A stretch of DNA of 51,523 nucleotides from Rhodovastum atsumiense. Lineage in GTDB: Bacteria; Pseudomonadota; Alphaproteobacteria; Acetobacterales; Acetobacteraceae. The stretch spans positions 1 to 51,523 of the forward strand of contig JAMFSE010000083.1 of assembly GCA_026225115.1 (NCBI GenBank). Direction: 5' to 3'. The notes under the pieces are model-generated. The model was not told where the DNA came from. It made no database searches and saw nothing but the letters and a program-made list of their open reading frames with translations. A program made the translations under genes and the position numbers. Positions 8,352 through 16,674 of the stretch are shown here, in pieces; within the stretch, counting starts at the first letter, position 1, and the number at the start of each line of letters is the position of its first letter.

Positions 8352-11300
8352 TTAGAAGGCGATGCGCACGCCGCCGGAGAAATCCTGCAGATTGCCGGCG
8401 CCGCTGATATAGCCAGTGTAGGTCGCGAACAGCGACAGGCGCTGGCGGGTGACTAAAGTGACGCCGACGCCGAGTAGTGCCGCGTTGCGGCCGATCGGGG
8501 CGCTGGCGACGCCAAAACCTTGGCCAGGCAGGCCGGTGAGGCCGGCAATGACGGTGGCGCTGTCCTGCGCGTATTCGTGATTCCAGCCGAGCCGCAGATC
8601 CGGCACGAGCGCCAGCTGGCCGAGCGGAAACGCACGTTGCAGCGCCGCACTCAGCAGGCTCTGCGTGCTGTCGATCGCGGCGGCGGCGGCGGAAATGCCG
8701 AGCCCTCCGGCGGTTGCGGTGCTGGCGTTCTGCGAGAAGCGGGCATTGGTCAGGCTGAGGCTGGGCTCGAATTGCCAGGCGGCGGCGGTGAGGTCGTAAC
8801 CGCCGGAGATTGAGCCGCCGATGGCGTTGCCGTTGTTATGGCCGGCGGGGGCAATGCCCGACGCGCTCAGATATTGCCGCGTGTTCGCCTCATAGAGGCT
8901 GCCGCCGATCTGGCCGTCGAGGAAAGCCTGACCGAAGCGGTAATCGGCATAGGCGGCCAATTGCACGCCGTCGCCGGAGAGATTTGCCGCGGTGGTGGTG
9001 CCGGCGCCGGTGTTCTCATAACCGATGGCGAGGCCGGTGGTCAGCGCCGGCAACAGCTTTGCGTCGATGCCGGCGAGGAAGCCGCTTAATGAGGTGTGGA
9101 AGCTTGCGGCATTGCCGTTGACGTTGGCGGTCTGGCCGAGGCCGCTGAACCAGAGTTTTCTGCCCGCCAGCAATGTGTTCTGGCTCTGGCTATCGGCTGC
9201 GAAGCCGCGCTCGGCCTGCAATTCATTCTCGATGCTGCGATTGGCCAGCAGCCAGCCGTTGCGGTCGACGATGAGGGAATCCGCGGCGATCTGCGGCGAC
9301 AGCTGGGCTAGGGCGCGAGGCAGCTGGGCGGCATTCAGCGGGTAAAGCGGCGCATAGATTGCCGATTGCTGGGCGGTCAACGCGGTTCCTGCCGATGGCC
9401 GGCCGGCATCCAGAGCCTGCGCGATGGATGCGGTGTTTTGACTGCCCACCGCCGCGAAGGCGGCGTAGCTGGCCGGGGTGGTAAAGAGATCGATTGCGGT
9501 TGGGCTGTACAGCACGTCGAACCTTGTGTTGGGGGCAAGGCCGGTGGGCTGGGTAAGACCGGCATAGCTGCCATGGACGGCGCCGGCGGTGACGATGCCG
9601 AAAGCCTGGCCCAGCTGGGGCGTGAAACTGTTGGTGGCGGAGCCGGTGATGCCGCGCAGGATGGGCTGCAACTGACCGGCGGCGGTGTAGCTGGCGGGCG
9701 GGAGCACAATGATGCGGCTGTAATTGCCGGCGCCGGCGCCGGTGCCGGTGCCGTCGATATCGAAGACGGAGGTGGCGCCGGGCTGCAGCGTGAGGGAATC
9801 CGCAAAGGTCAGGGTGCCGGGGTCGTCGCCTGGGGCAAGCCGGCCGGCGATGCTGGCGGGGGCGGCGATCAGCCCGGTGCCGGAAAGGGTGGCGCCTGAA
9901 GCGACGGTCAGCGCGGGGGCGAAAAATGCGCCGTCGATCGCCGTGTCGCCGGCGGTGATCTGTGCGGCGGCGTCGACGAGCAGCGGACCGGACAGCCAGA
10001 ACGGACCGCCGATCGAGACCGGGCCGTTCACCAGGGTGGTGTAGCCGTTGGAACCGATGGCGCCGCCGCCAGCGGCGACCGTCAGCGGGCCGGTTTCCAG
10101 GTTGTTCTGCAGTTGCACGGCGCCGTTATCGAGGTTGAGCGGGCTCTGCGGGCTGCCGAGTGCCGAAAAATTGCCGGCGATGACGGTGGCGCCGCCGCTG
10201 ATGCTTGTGCCGCCGGTAAAGCCGCTGGCGCCGAGCAGCTGCTGCACGCCGCCGGTGACGGCGAGCCGGCCGCTGCCGGAGATGGCGCCGATGAAGCTGC
10301 CGTTGGCGTTGTACAGGGTCAGGGTGCGGGCACCGAGGGCGACGCTGCCGCTGCCGCTCAATGAGGCGGCTGCGGCGCCGGCGGTGGTTTTCGCGATGTC
10401 GAAGGCGCCGTTATCGGTCAGCCCGGAGGAGTCGCCGATGCCGCCATTGCCGGATAGGTTTAGCCTGGCGCCTGGATCCACCAGCGTTGCGCCGAGATAG
10501 TCGTTCGCCTTGGTGAGGGTGAAAGCGCCAGCCGCGATTTCCAGCCCGGTCGATGCACAGAGATTGTTCTCGCAATAGAGGGCAGACGAGATGATGCTGT
10601 CGATCGTTACCGCACCCGGTGATGCAAGCTGGACATTGCTCAACGGTGCATCACTGACGGCGAATTCCTGGAACAGGAAGACCGGCACGGTCACATCGGT
10701 GCCGTCCGGAATGCTGACCGGGCCCTGCAGCGCCAGGCCGGTATTGAGCTGCGGATTGCTCTGGCTGGTTTGCGGGTCGGTCGCGAGCTGATAGCCGAAG
10801 AAGCCGCTGACCGGATCGTAGACGATGTTGAAATAGTTGAGGAACTCGCCGCCGGTGTTCAGGAAGGCGGCGGTCGGCGCGGGCGAAGACACAATGGCGA
10901 TGCCGTCATTCGGCGCATCATGCGAATTGTCCGGATAGATCGGGCTGAGACCGACCGAGGAGGTCTGATAGGGCGGGCAGGTATTCTCCGCACCGGGGCA
11001 GTTGCCCTGGTAGAGCAAGCTGTAGGAAAGCGGCTGGCCGGCGCCGGATGCCGCTCCGGGCAGAAAGACCTGCAGGGCGCTGGAATCGGCAGGGTCGGCG
11101 GCATCGTATTTCAGGCCGGGCGATTGGGTGGCGCCGGTTGCAAGCTCGATATTGGTGAGGCCGGTATCGACCAGGACGGAGCCGTAATAGGTGCCGCTGA
11201 CCTTGGCGTTGCTGACCACCAATGTCATCGCCGGGGTCTGCCATTCATTGGTGGTGGCGGCCTCCTGATAGCTGCTGCCGCCATTGCCGCCGGGATAGGG

Positions 11301-12113
11301 CACGACCAGCAGTTTTTCGGCATCGGTGTTCACCAGATCGGCCGTGGTGAGGCCAAGTTCGATGCCGGTGCTGCTGATGACATAGCCCGGCGCCATCGTC
11401 GCGATGTCGCCGCTGCTGACGCTGGTGAGGTTGATCAGCGGATCGGTGTCCTGCTGCAGCGGCGCGCCGGCGGGCCGGGGATAGGCGTTGGGATAGCCGC
11501 GGCCGAAACCCACCCCCATCTGTTCGAGGGAACCGGGGCCGATCGTCGTGCAGTTTGGCAGGCATCCGGTAAAGGATGTGGTGCTGGTGCCATTGTTGAG
11601 GGATGTTGCGATGAATACCGGCATCTGGCCGGAGGTTGCGGCGAGCGTGCCTTTTCCACTGGCGTCAGAGCTGTACAGGCCGACATTCAGGTCTTCCGTG
11701 AAGCCGTAATAGGTCAGGCCGTCGCTGGTATATTCGATGCTTTGCGTGCTCGGCTTGTCGAAGCTGAGCGCGTTGATGCCGAATTCCTTGTCTAGATAGT
11801 CGGCGGTGATGACCATGCCTTCGGAGCCGGTATCGACGGTCCAGGAATTGCCGTTTGCCTGGCTGATCTGGATGGTGCCGGGAGGCGCGTTGTTGCCGTC
11901 GGAGATGGCGGCGCCCAGGAAATGCAGGCCGCCGCCTTCACCGCCGGTCGCCGGCGCGAAGTTCAGCTGCACCTGGCTGGAGCCGGCATAGCCATTCCAG
12001 ATGCTGCTTTGCGCCTGCGCCGGGGTGAGATGCAGCGTTGATGCGATGATTCCGGTAATCGTTAGAACGGCGCGCGGCCGCAGCAGACAGGCAAGCTCAT
12101 AGGCGGCGCGCAT
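8352..12113 (-). CDS. Autotransporter with a pepsin-like aspartic protease passenger
   Basis: A 1253-residue type V secreted protein. Residues 1-35 form a long signal peptide ending 'PAQAQ'. Residues 40-450 carry two DTG motifs, 'VDTGSEG' (D94) and 'VDTGLTN' (D316), 222 residues apart, and then 'GEFLNYFNIVYDPVSGFFGY' (423-442), which matches the end of pepsin-fold proteases. Cysteine pairs such as 'CLPNC' could form disulfides. Residues 540-900 are Gly/Ser/Ala-rich repeats with a PATR-like strand ('GTGLIAAPASIAGRLAPGDD'). About the last 275 residues are the outer-membrane beta-barrel ending in Phe ('GGVRIAF'). The protease reading is inference; the autotransporter reading is firm. Start ATG 12113 has GGGAA upstream. 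It is a single gene, convergent with pit. Confidence 0.88.
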   Translation of the reverse strand: MRAAYELACLLRPRAVLTITGIIASTLHLTPAQAQSSIWNGYAGSSQVQLNFAPATGGEGGGLHFLGAAISDGNNAPPGTIQISQANGNSWTVDTGSEGMVITADYLDKEFGINALSFDKPSTQSIEYTSDGLTYYGFTEDLNVGLYSSDASGKGTLAATSGQMPVFIATSLNNGTSTTSFTGCLPNCTTIGPGSLEQMGVGFGRGYPNAYPRPAGAPLQQDTDPLINLTSVSSGDIATMAPGYVISSTGIELGLTTADLVNTDAEKLLVVPYPGGNGGSSYQEAATTNEWQTPAMTLVVSNAKVSGTYYGSVLVDTGLTNIELATGATQSPGLKYDAADPADSSALQVFLPGAASGAGQPLSYSLLYQGNCPGAENTCPPYQTSSVGLSPIYPDNSHDAPNDGIAIVSSPAPTAAFLNTGGEFLNYFNIVYDPVSGFFGYQLATDPQTSQSNPQLNTGLALQGPVSIPDGTDVTVPVFLFQEFAVSDAPLSNVQLASPGAVTIDSIISSALYCENNLCASTGLEIAAGAFTLTKANDYLGATLVDPGARLNLSGNGGIGDSSGLTDNGAFDIAKTTAGAAAASLSGSGSVALGARTLTLYNANGSFIGAISGSGRLAVTGGVQQLLGASGFTGGTSISGGATVIAGNFSALGSPQSPLNLDNGAVQLQNNLETGPLTVAAGGGAIGSNGYTTLVNGPVSIGGPFWLSGPLLVDAAAQITAGDTAIDGAFFAPALTVASGATLSGTGLIAAPASIAGRLAPGDDPGTLTFADSLTLQPGATSVFDIDGTGTGAGAGNYSRIIVLPPASYTAAGQLQPILRGITGSATNSFTPQLGQAFGIVTAGAVHGSYAGLTQPTGLAPNTRFDVLYSPTAIDLFTTPASYAAFAAVGSQNTASIAQALDAGRPSAGTALTAQQSAIYAPLYPLNAAQLPRALAQLSPQIAADSLIVDRNGWLLANRSIENELQAERGFAADSQSQNTLLAGRKLWFSGLGQTANVNGNAASFHTSLSGFLAGIDAKLLPALTTGLAIGYENTGAGTTTAANLSGDGVQLAAYADYRFGQAFLDGQIGGSLYEANTRQYLSASGIAPAGHNNGNAIGGSISGGYDLTAAAWQFEPSLSLTNARFSQNASTATAGGLGISAAAAAIDSTQSLLSAALQRAFPLGQLALVPDLRLGWNHEYAQDSATVIAGLTGLPGQGFGVASAPIGRNAALLGVGVTLVTRQRLSLFATYTGYISGAGNLQDFSGGVRIAF

Positions 12114-12238
12114 GGCGTTCGTTTCCCAGAATTTTTTGCCGGCGTAACAGCTTTTGCTGCGGGAGCAAAACTAAATTTACCCGGGGCTGAACGGCGGGCG
12201 GGGTTCGGGAAGGTCTGACGCCGCGCGCCGTGCCTGGG

Positions 12239-13156
12239 TTAAAATGCGTCCAAGGCGGAAGCGCCGCGGCCGATGAGGGTGACGCCAGCGGGTAGCGGCG
12301 GGGCGTCCGCCGGGATGAACATGTCGATCTGCAGGGGCACGGCCGGGTCGATCTGGTAGATGGAAAAATCGGTGACGCCGCGCTCGGCCAGGATGGCGTC
12401 GTCCAGCAGGAATTTGCCGGTGAGCTCACGCGACGGGGTGGTGAAGATGGCGTGCGCGGCATCCGCCATGATTTCCGGCTTGCGGGCGTGGCGCAGGCGT
12501 TTGGCGCCTTCGGCATTGCCGATGAAGCCATCGCCGAATTCGATGGCGGCGGTGCCGACGATGGTGCGGGGCCAGAGGGTGTTGGCGGCGATGCCGGCTT
12601 CACGGAATTCCTCGGCGAGGCCCATCATGGTCAGGCTCATGCCGAATTTGGCCAGCGAATAGGCGATGTGCGGACCGAACCATGTGGGGTCCATGACCGG
12701 CGGCGGGGCGATGGCGAGGATGTGCGGGTTTTCGGATTTCAGCAGATACGGCAGGCAGGCGCGCGAGGTGAAGAAGGTGGCGCGGGCGTTGACCTGCTGC
12801 ATCAGGTCGAAGGATTTGGCCGGCGTGTCGAGCGTGCCGGTAACCTTGATGGCGGACGCATTGTTGACGCAGATGTCGATGCCGCCGAAGCGGGCGGCGG
12901 TTGCCTCAACGGCGCGCTGGATGGCGGCGTCATCGCGGACGTCGAGCAGGATGGGGAGCGCCTGGCCGCCGGCTTGCTCGACCGCTTCGGCGGCGCTGTA
13001 GACGGTGCCGGGCAGACGGGAATGCGGCTCGCCGGTTTTGGCGGCGATCGCGATATTGGCGCCGTCGCGCGCGGCGCGGAGTGCTACGGCAAGGCCGATG
13101 CCGCGGCTGGCGCCGGTGATGAAAAGGGTTTTGCCTTTGAGGCTGGGGCTGGTCAT
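12239..13156 (-). CDS. HSDL2-like short-chain dehydrogenase/reductase
   Basis: A 305-residue SDR. The cofactor motif 'TGASRGIG' is at 14-21, 'VNNAS' at 97-101, and the catalytic pair Y166/K170 in 'YSLAK'. The signatures 'KTGEPHSRLPGTVYSAAEAV' and 'PTWFGPHIAYSLAKFGMS' are those of the hydroxysteroid-dehydrogenase-like-2 group, whose bacterial members act on hydrophobic alcohols or ketones. From memory of that group, a Ser-Pro-Pro segment lies about 16 residues before the Tyr; here it is Ala-Pro-Pro (A150), so the usual catalytic Ser may be absent. It is divergent from the alcohol dehydrogenase at 13325 across about 170 bases, which probably hold both promoters. Confidence 0.88.
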   Translation of the reverse strand: MTSPSLKGKTLFITGASRGIGLAVALRAARDGANIAIAAKTGEPHSRLPGTVYSAAEAVEQAGGQALPILLDVRDDAAIQRAVEATAARFGGIDICVNNASAIKVTGTLDTPAKSFDLMQQVNARATFFTSRACLPYLLKSENPHILAIAPPPVMDPTWFGPHIAYSLAKFGMSLTMMGLAEEFREAGIAANTLWPRTIVGTAAIEFGDGFIGNAEGAKRLRHARKPEIMADAAHAIFTTPSRELTGKFLLDDAILAERGVTDFSIYQIDPAVPLQIDMFIPADAPPLPAGVTLIGRGASALDAF

Positions 13157-13324
13157 GGGGCAATCATGTAGAGGATAGTTTTTGGGTTGCCAATTGGCGG
13201 GCGGAGTTCACCAATGGCAGAATTTATGTTTAAAAAATGATGTGACGCTGCGATAAGGCCGGGACAACGGCTGACGCGAGTTGCCGGCCGATTGATCGAA
13301 AAACGTGAAAAGGGAAACGTAACA

Positions 13325-14425
13325 ATGCAAATTACGGCAGCGGTGACTCGGCAGGCGCATACGAAATTCTGCGTTGAAGAAATCGAGCTGGAAGGCCCGC
13401 GCGAGGATGAAATCCTTGTCAAAATCGCCGCGGTGGGGCTCTGCCACACCGATCTATTGGTGACCGAGGAAGTGCTGCCCTTCGCTTTTCCCGCGGTGCT
13501 CGGCCATGAGGGCGGCGGCATCGTGCAGCAGGTGGGGGCATCGGTCACCAAGGTCAAACCGGGCGACCATGTGCTGATGACGTTCAACTCCTGCGGCAAA
13601 TGCAGTTCCTGCACTTCCGGAAAACCCTGCTATTGCGTGCATTTCACCACCCAGAATTACGGCGGCGCGCGCGCCGACGGCAGCTCGGCTCTATGCTCCT
13701 GCGGCAGCCGGGTGCATGCGAATTTCTTCGGCCAATCTTCCTTCGCCAGCCACGCGATCGGCAATGAGCGCAATGTCGTCAAAATCCGTGACGATGTCGA
13801 TTTCGCGATGCTGGCGCCGCTCGGCTGCGGGGTTCAAACCGGCGCCGGCGCGGTCATGCGGTCGCTCGACGCAAAACCGGGTTCTTCCATTATCGTCTTC
13901 GGCGGCGGCTCGGTCGGCCTCAGCGCCGTGATGGGGGCCAGGATCAAAGGCTGCAAGACCATCATCCTGGTGGAGCCGGTCGCGGCGCGGCGCGCCATTG
14001 GACTTGAAATCGGCGCCACCCATGCCCTCAACCCGGTCGGCGCGGATGTCGCGGCTCTGGTGCGGGATATCATCCCGGGTGGCGTTGATTACGCGGTCGA
14101 TACCAGCGGCGTGACCGCGGCGTTGCAGGCCGGGCTGCAGAGCTTGGCGATGCACGGCACGCTGGGGCTGGTCGGCGTTCCTTCGAACCCCGGGGCCGAG
14201 CTTAATGTCAGTATCATCGGCGCCATTTCCGCCGGGCTGACGGTAAAGGGCATTATCGAGGGCGATAGCGTCCCGGATGAATTTCTGCCCGAGCTGGTCG
14301 AGTTATATCGCGCGGGCCGGCTGCCGCTCGATAAGATCGTCACAACCTACCCGTTCGCCGAGATCAACCAGGCGGTCGAGGATCATAAAGCCGGCCGTTG
14401 CATCAAAGCCGTCTTGGTTTTCTGA
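13325..14425 (+). CDS. Zinc-dependent alcohol dehydrogenase (MDR, aryl/allyl-alcohol type)
   Basis: A 366-residue NAD(P)-dependent dehydrogenase. ATG 13325 is preferred over the upstream in-frame ATG 13292 because GGGA lies just upstream of it and the family begins with a sequence like 'MQITAAVTR'. Catalytic zinc ligands are seen in 'GLCHTD' and 'GHEGGG'; structural zinc cysteines are in 'CGKCSSCTSGKPCYC'; the Rossmann motif is 'VFGGGSVGLSAV'. The overall pattern resembles benzyl-, coniferyl- or geraniol-type dehydrogenases of aromatic and terpene pathways. It is transcribed alone, divergent from the HSDL2-like SDR, and the pair could carry out successive alcohol/ketone oxidations. Confidence 0.92.
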   Translation: MQITAAVTRQAHTKFCVEEIELEGPREDEILVKIAAVGLCHTDLLVTEEVLPFAFPAVLGHEGGGIVQQVGASVTKVKPGDHVLMTFNSCGKCSSCTSGKPCYCVHFTTQNYGGARADGSSALCSCGSRVHANFFGQSSFASHAIGNERNVVKIRDDVDFAMLAPLGCGVQTGAGAVMRSLDAKPGSSIIVFGGGSVGLSAVMGARIKGCKTIILVEPVAARRAIGLEIGATHALNPVGADVAALVRDIIPGGVDYAVDTSGVTAALQAGLQSLAMHGTLGLVGVPSNPGAELNVSIIGAISAGLTVKGIIEGDSVPDEFLPELVELYRAGRLPLDKIVTTYPFAEINQAVEDHKAGRCIKAVLVF

Positions 14426-14546
14426 GTCGGCCTCTAACAAATCAATTGAATTTCGGCCGGCGATGATTTAGTTTTGAAAGTGGAATGGCGCCCGCGGGGC
14501 ATTCCGACGGCTTTGGATGCTTCACTCGGAAATACGAGGAAACGGA

Positions 14547-15590
14547 ATGGCTACGTACGGGAACCCGCCGCTGCAACAGGGCGCGCAGAATGACGTGAAT
14601 GACGTGCTGCAATTGCAGCGGGATTTGCGGGCTCTGGGATATCTGCCCGGCAGTATCGACGGTGATTTCGGCAATGGCACCACATTGGCGGTGCGCCGGC
14701 TGAAATATGATCTTTTTCATAATGCTGGGTCGAACGGGGCGGCGCCGGTGGCGATCGACGGGTTCCGCGGGGCCGTGGCGGCGATCGATGGGGTTGCCGA
14801 TGCGGCGCTGACCGATGCGATCGGGCTGCTGCTTGCGGATGCGGCCTATGTCCAGGTTCCGCAGAGCGGTAATCCGGCGGCGGCGAACCAGGCGGCGCTG
14901 CAGGCGGTGAAGCAGATGACGGGCACCGCCGCACCGATTCCCTTCATGCTGGCGATTTTTCAGCAGGAAAGCGACATGCAGCATTTCGTGGTTCCAAGCC
15001 ACAGAAACACGGATGATTTTGTCGTCATCGGCCTGGACAATAATCCGACAGCCGCGCAACGCGCCGGGTTGGCGAACGGCGCGCAGCTAAGCGATATTGT
15101 CACCTCGCGCGGCTACGGGCTGGGGCAGTATACGATTTTCCACCATCCGCCGACGGCGCAGGAGCTGCAGAGTTTTATCCTGGACCCGGTCAAGAATGTG
15201 TCCATGGCGTTCGGGGAATTGCAGGGAAAATTCCGCACCTATCTGGTGGGACCGGACGATACCGCTGATGATCGGAAAGCGGAGCATCCGGGGCTGGCGT
15301 TGCGGGTATGCCGGTATAGTCCGGGCGACGCGCGATATATGATGGATTGCAAGGCTTGCGCCATGGAAGTTCCGAAGCTGAATATCGATCCGCGGATGCC
15401 GCAATATTATGGCGCGCCGGCTGCGGATACCTACGCCTCGGCGCTTTACGCCGGCAGGAGCTATGTAAACGTGCCGGACCGCGCGGCGTTTCTATGCGAC
15501 TGGCCCTATGCGGTGCGGCGTTATAACGGCAGCGGACCGGCATCCTATAACTATCAGGCAATCGTTCTGACCAATGTACTGACCGGCTGA
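14547..15590 (+). CDS. Peptidoglycan-binding, lysozyme/transglycosylase-like protein
   Basis: A 347-residue protein with a PG_binding_1-like module at about residues 15-60 ('LQRDLRALGYLPGSIDGDFG') followed by a lysozyme-fold region. The likely catalytic Glu is E141 in 'AIFQQESDMQHF', followed by 'SRGYGLGQYT' and a C-terminal 'VRRYNGSGPASYNYQ', as in SLT-type muramidases. GAGGA at 14536-14540 sets the start at ATG 14547. No signal peptide is visible, so export would need another route, as for endolysins. A short inverted repeat (GGAATG/CATTCC, 14482-14505) lies upstream. It is followed 13 bases later by the membrane protein at 15604, probably one operon. The muramidase role is inferred. Confidence 0.72.
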   Translation: MATYGNPPLQQGAQNDVNDVLQLQRDLRALGYLPGSIDGDFGNGTTLAVRRLKYDLFHNAGSNGAAPVAIDGFRGAVAAIDGVADAALTDAIGLLLADAAYVQVPQSGNPAAANQAALQAVKQMTGTAAPIPFMLAIFQQESDMQHFVVPSHRNTDDFVVIGLDNNPTAAQRAGLANGAQLSDIVTSRGYGLGQYTIFHHPPTAQELQSFILDPVKNVSMAFGELQGKFRTYLVGPDDTADDRKAEHPGLALRVCRYSPGDARYMMDCKACAMEVPKLNIDPRMPQYYGAPAADTYASALYAGRSYVNVPDRAAFLCDWPYAVRRYNGSGPASYNYQAIVLTNVLTG

Positions 15591-15603
15591 GGGGGAGGCT
15601 TGC

Positions 15604-16662
15604 ATGCAATTGGATAATGCGTTGGATGTCGCGATCGGCGTGTCCTTTACCTTTCTGCTGCTGGCCTCGCTGGTCAGCTTCATTCAGGAATATATTGCGG
15701 GCGTGTTCAAATGGCGCGGCACGTATCTCGATAAGGGGATCGATGTCATTTTGAATAACTCCCCGGATGCGAGCTACGCCTGGGGCAGTATCGGCGCCTG
15801 GTGGACGGCGCATTTTAGTACCAAGGCGCCTGCCACGCAGGTGACGGCGGCGCCGGCGGCCGCGGGCGCTCCGCCAAATCCGAACGGTGTAAACACGCTC
15901 GCCATTCCGAACAGCAAGACCGTGGCAACGATCGTCGGTGAAGTGCGGGCGCATCCGTTGATCAAGAACGGACCGAATAACCTGCCTTCCTATCTCTCCG
16001 CGGACAGCTTTGCCTCGGCGTTGCTGCATGTTCTGCGTGATGGCTCCGCGCTGCCGATATTCTCGCAAATCGAGCGGACGGTGGCGGCACTTCCGGATGG
16101 CGATCTGAAGACGATTTTATCCGGGTTCATCAATAAGGCCGGCGGGGATCTCGATAAATTGCATAACCGGGTCGAGGATTGGTTCGATGCGGAGATGGAC
16201 CGGTTGAGCGGGATTTATAAACGCGTCGCGCAATATGCGACGCTGGTCATCGGCGCTGTTCTGATTGTGGCGTTGAACGTGAATTCCCTGCATCTTGGCA
16301 AGGAGCTCTGGGTGGAATCTCCGGTGCAGCTTTCGGCGATGGTGGCGCAGGCTAATAATACGGTGGCGAGCTCGCCGGATTATCAGAAATTCCACGACAA
16401 CATGAATGATTCGTTGGGGAGTTTGAAAAATTTAGACCTGCCGATAGGCTGGGCAAGCGACAAGAACTTCGTAGCGCCAAATTCGGTAAGTAATGTCGGG
16501 ACAGATGCGGGCGTCATATTGGGCGCCGCTCCCGCAAATATTATTGGCTGGCTCATTACCCTGTTTGCGATTACGCTGGGCGCGCCATTCTGGTTCGATA
16601 TCGCACAGAATTTTGTCAACTTGCGGAATGCGGGGCAGAAGCCGGCTGCCGGCGGCAGCTGA
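15604..16662 (+). CDS. Uncharacterised three-helix membrane protein
   Basis: A 352-residue protein not assigned to a named family. Hydrophobic segments are seen at about residues 8-33, 208-228 and 308-326. The region between the first two is soluble with an Ala/Pro-rich linker ('APAAAGAPPNPNG'). A charged 'RVEDWFDAEMDRLSGIYKR' precedes the second helix, and the third is followed by 'APFWFDIAQNFVNLRNAG'. I recall the FWFD...NLR pattern from other uncharacterised bacterial membrane proteins. It follows the lysozyme-like gene by 13 bases and may localise or export it, in a holin-like or anchoring role; this is speculation from adjacency. It is convergent with the ligase at 16675. Confidence 0.7.
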   Translation: MQLDNALDVAIGVSFTFLLLASLVSFIQEYIAGVFKWRGTYLDKGIDVILNNSPDASYAWGSIGAWWTAHFSTKAPATQVTAAPAAAGAPPNPNGVNTLAIPNSKTVATIVGEVRAHPLIKNGPNNLPSYLSADSFASALLHVLRDGSALPIFSQIERTVAALPDGDLKTILSGFINKAGGDLDKLHNRVEDWFDAEMDRLSGIYKRVAQYATLVIGAVLIVALNVNSLHLGKELWVESPVQLSAMVAQANNTVASSPDYQKFHDNMNDSLGSLKNLDLPIGWASDKNFVAPNSVSNVGTDAGVILGAAPANIIGWLITLFAITLGAPFWFDIAQNFVNLRNAGQKPAAGGS

Positions 16663-16674
16663 GTCTTCCTATCC

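Noticed and set aside
10770-11795. 341-codon plus-strand open frame opposite the autotransporter
   Set aside because: It is antisense to a clearly coding region, has no family resemblance or ribosome site, and is explained by GC-rich codon bias keeping the opposite frame open.
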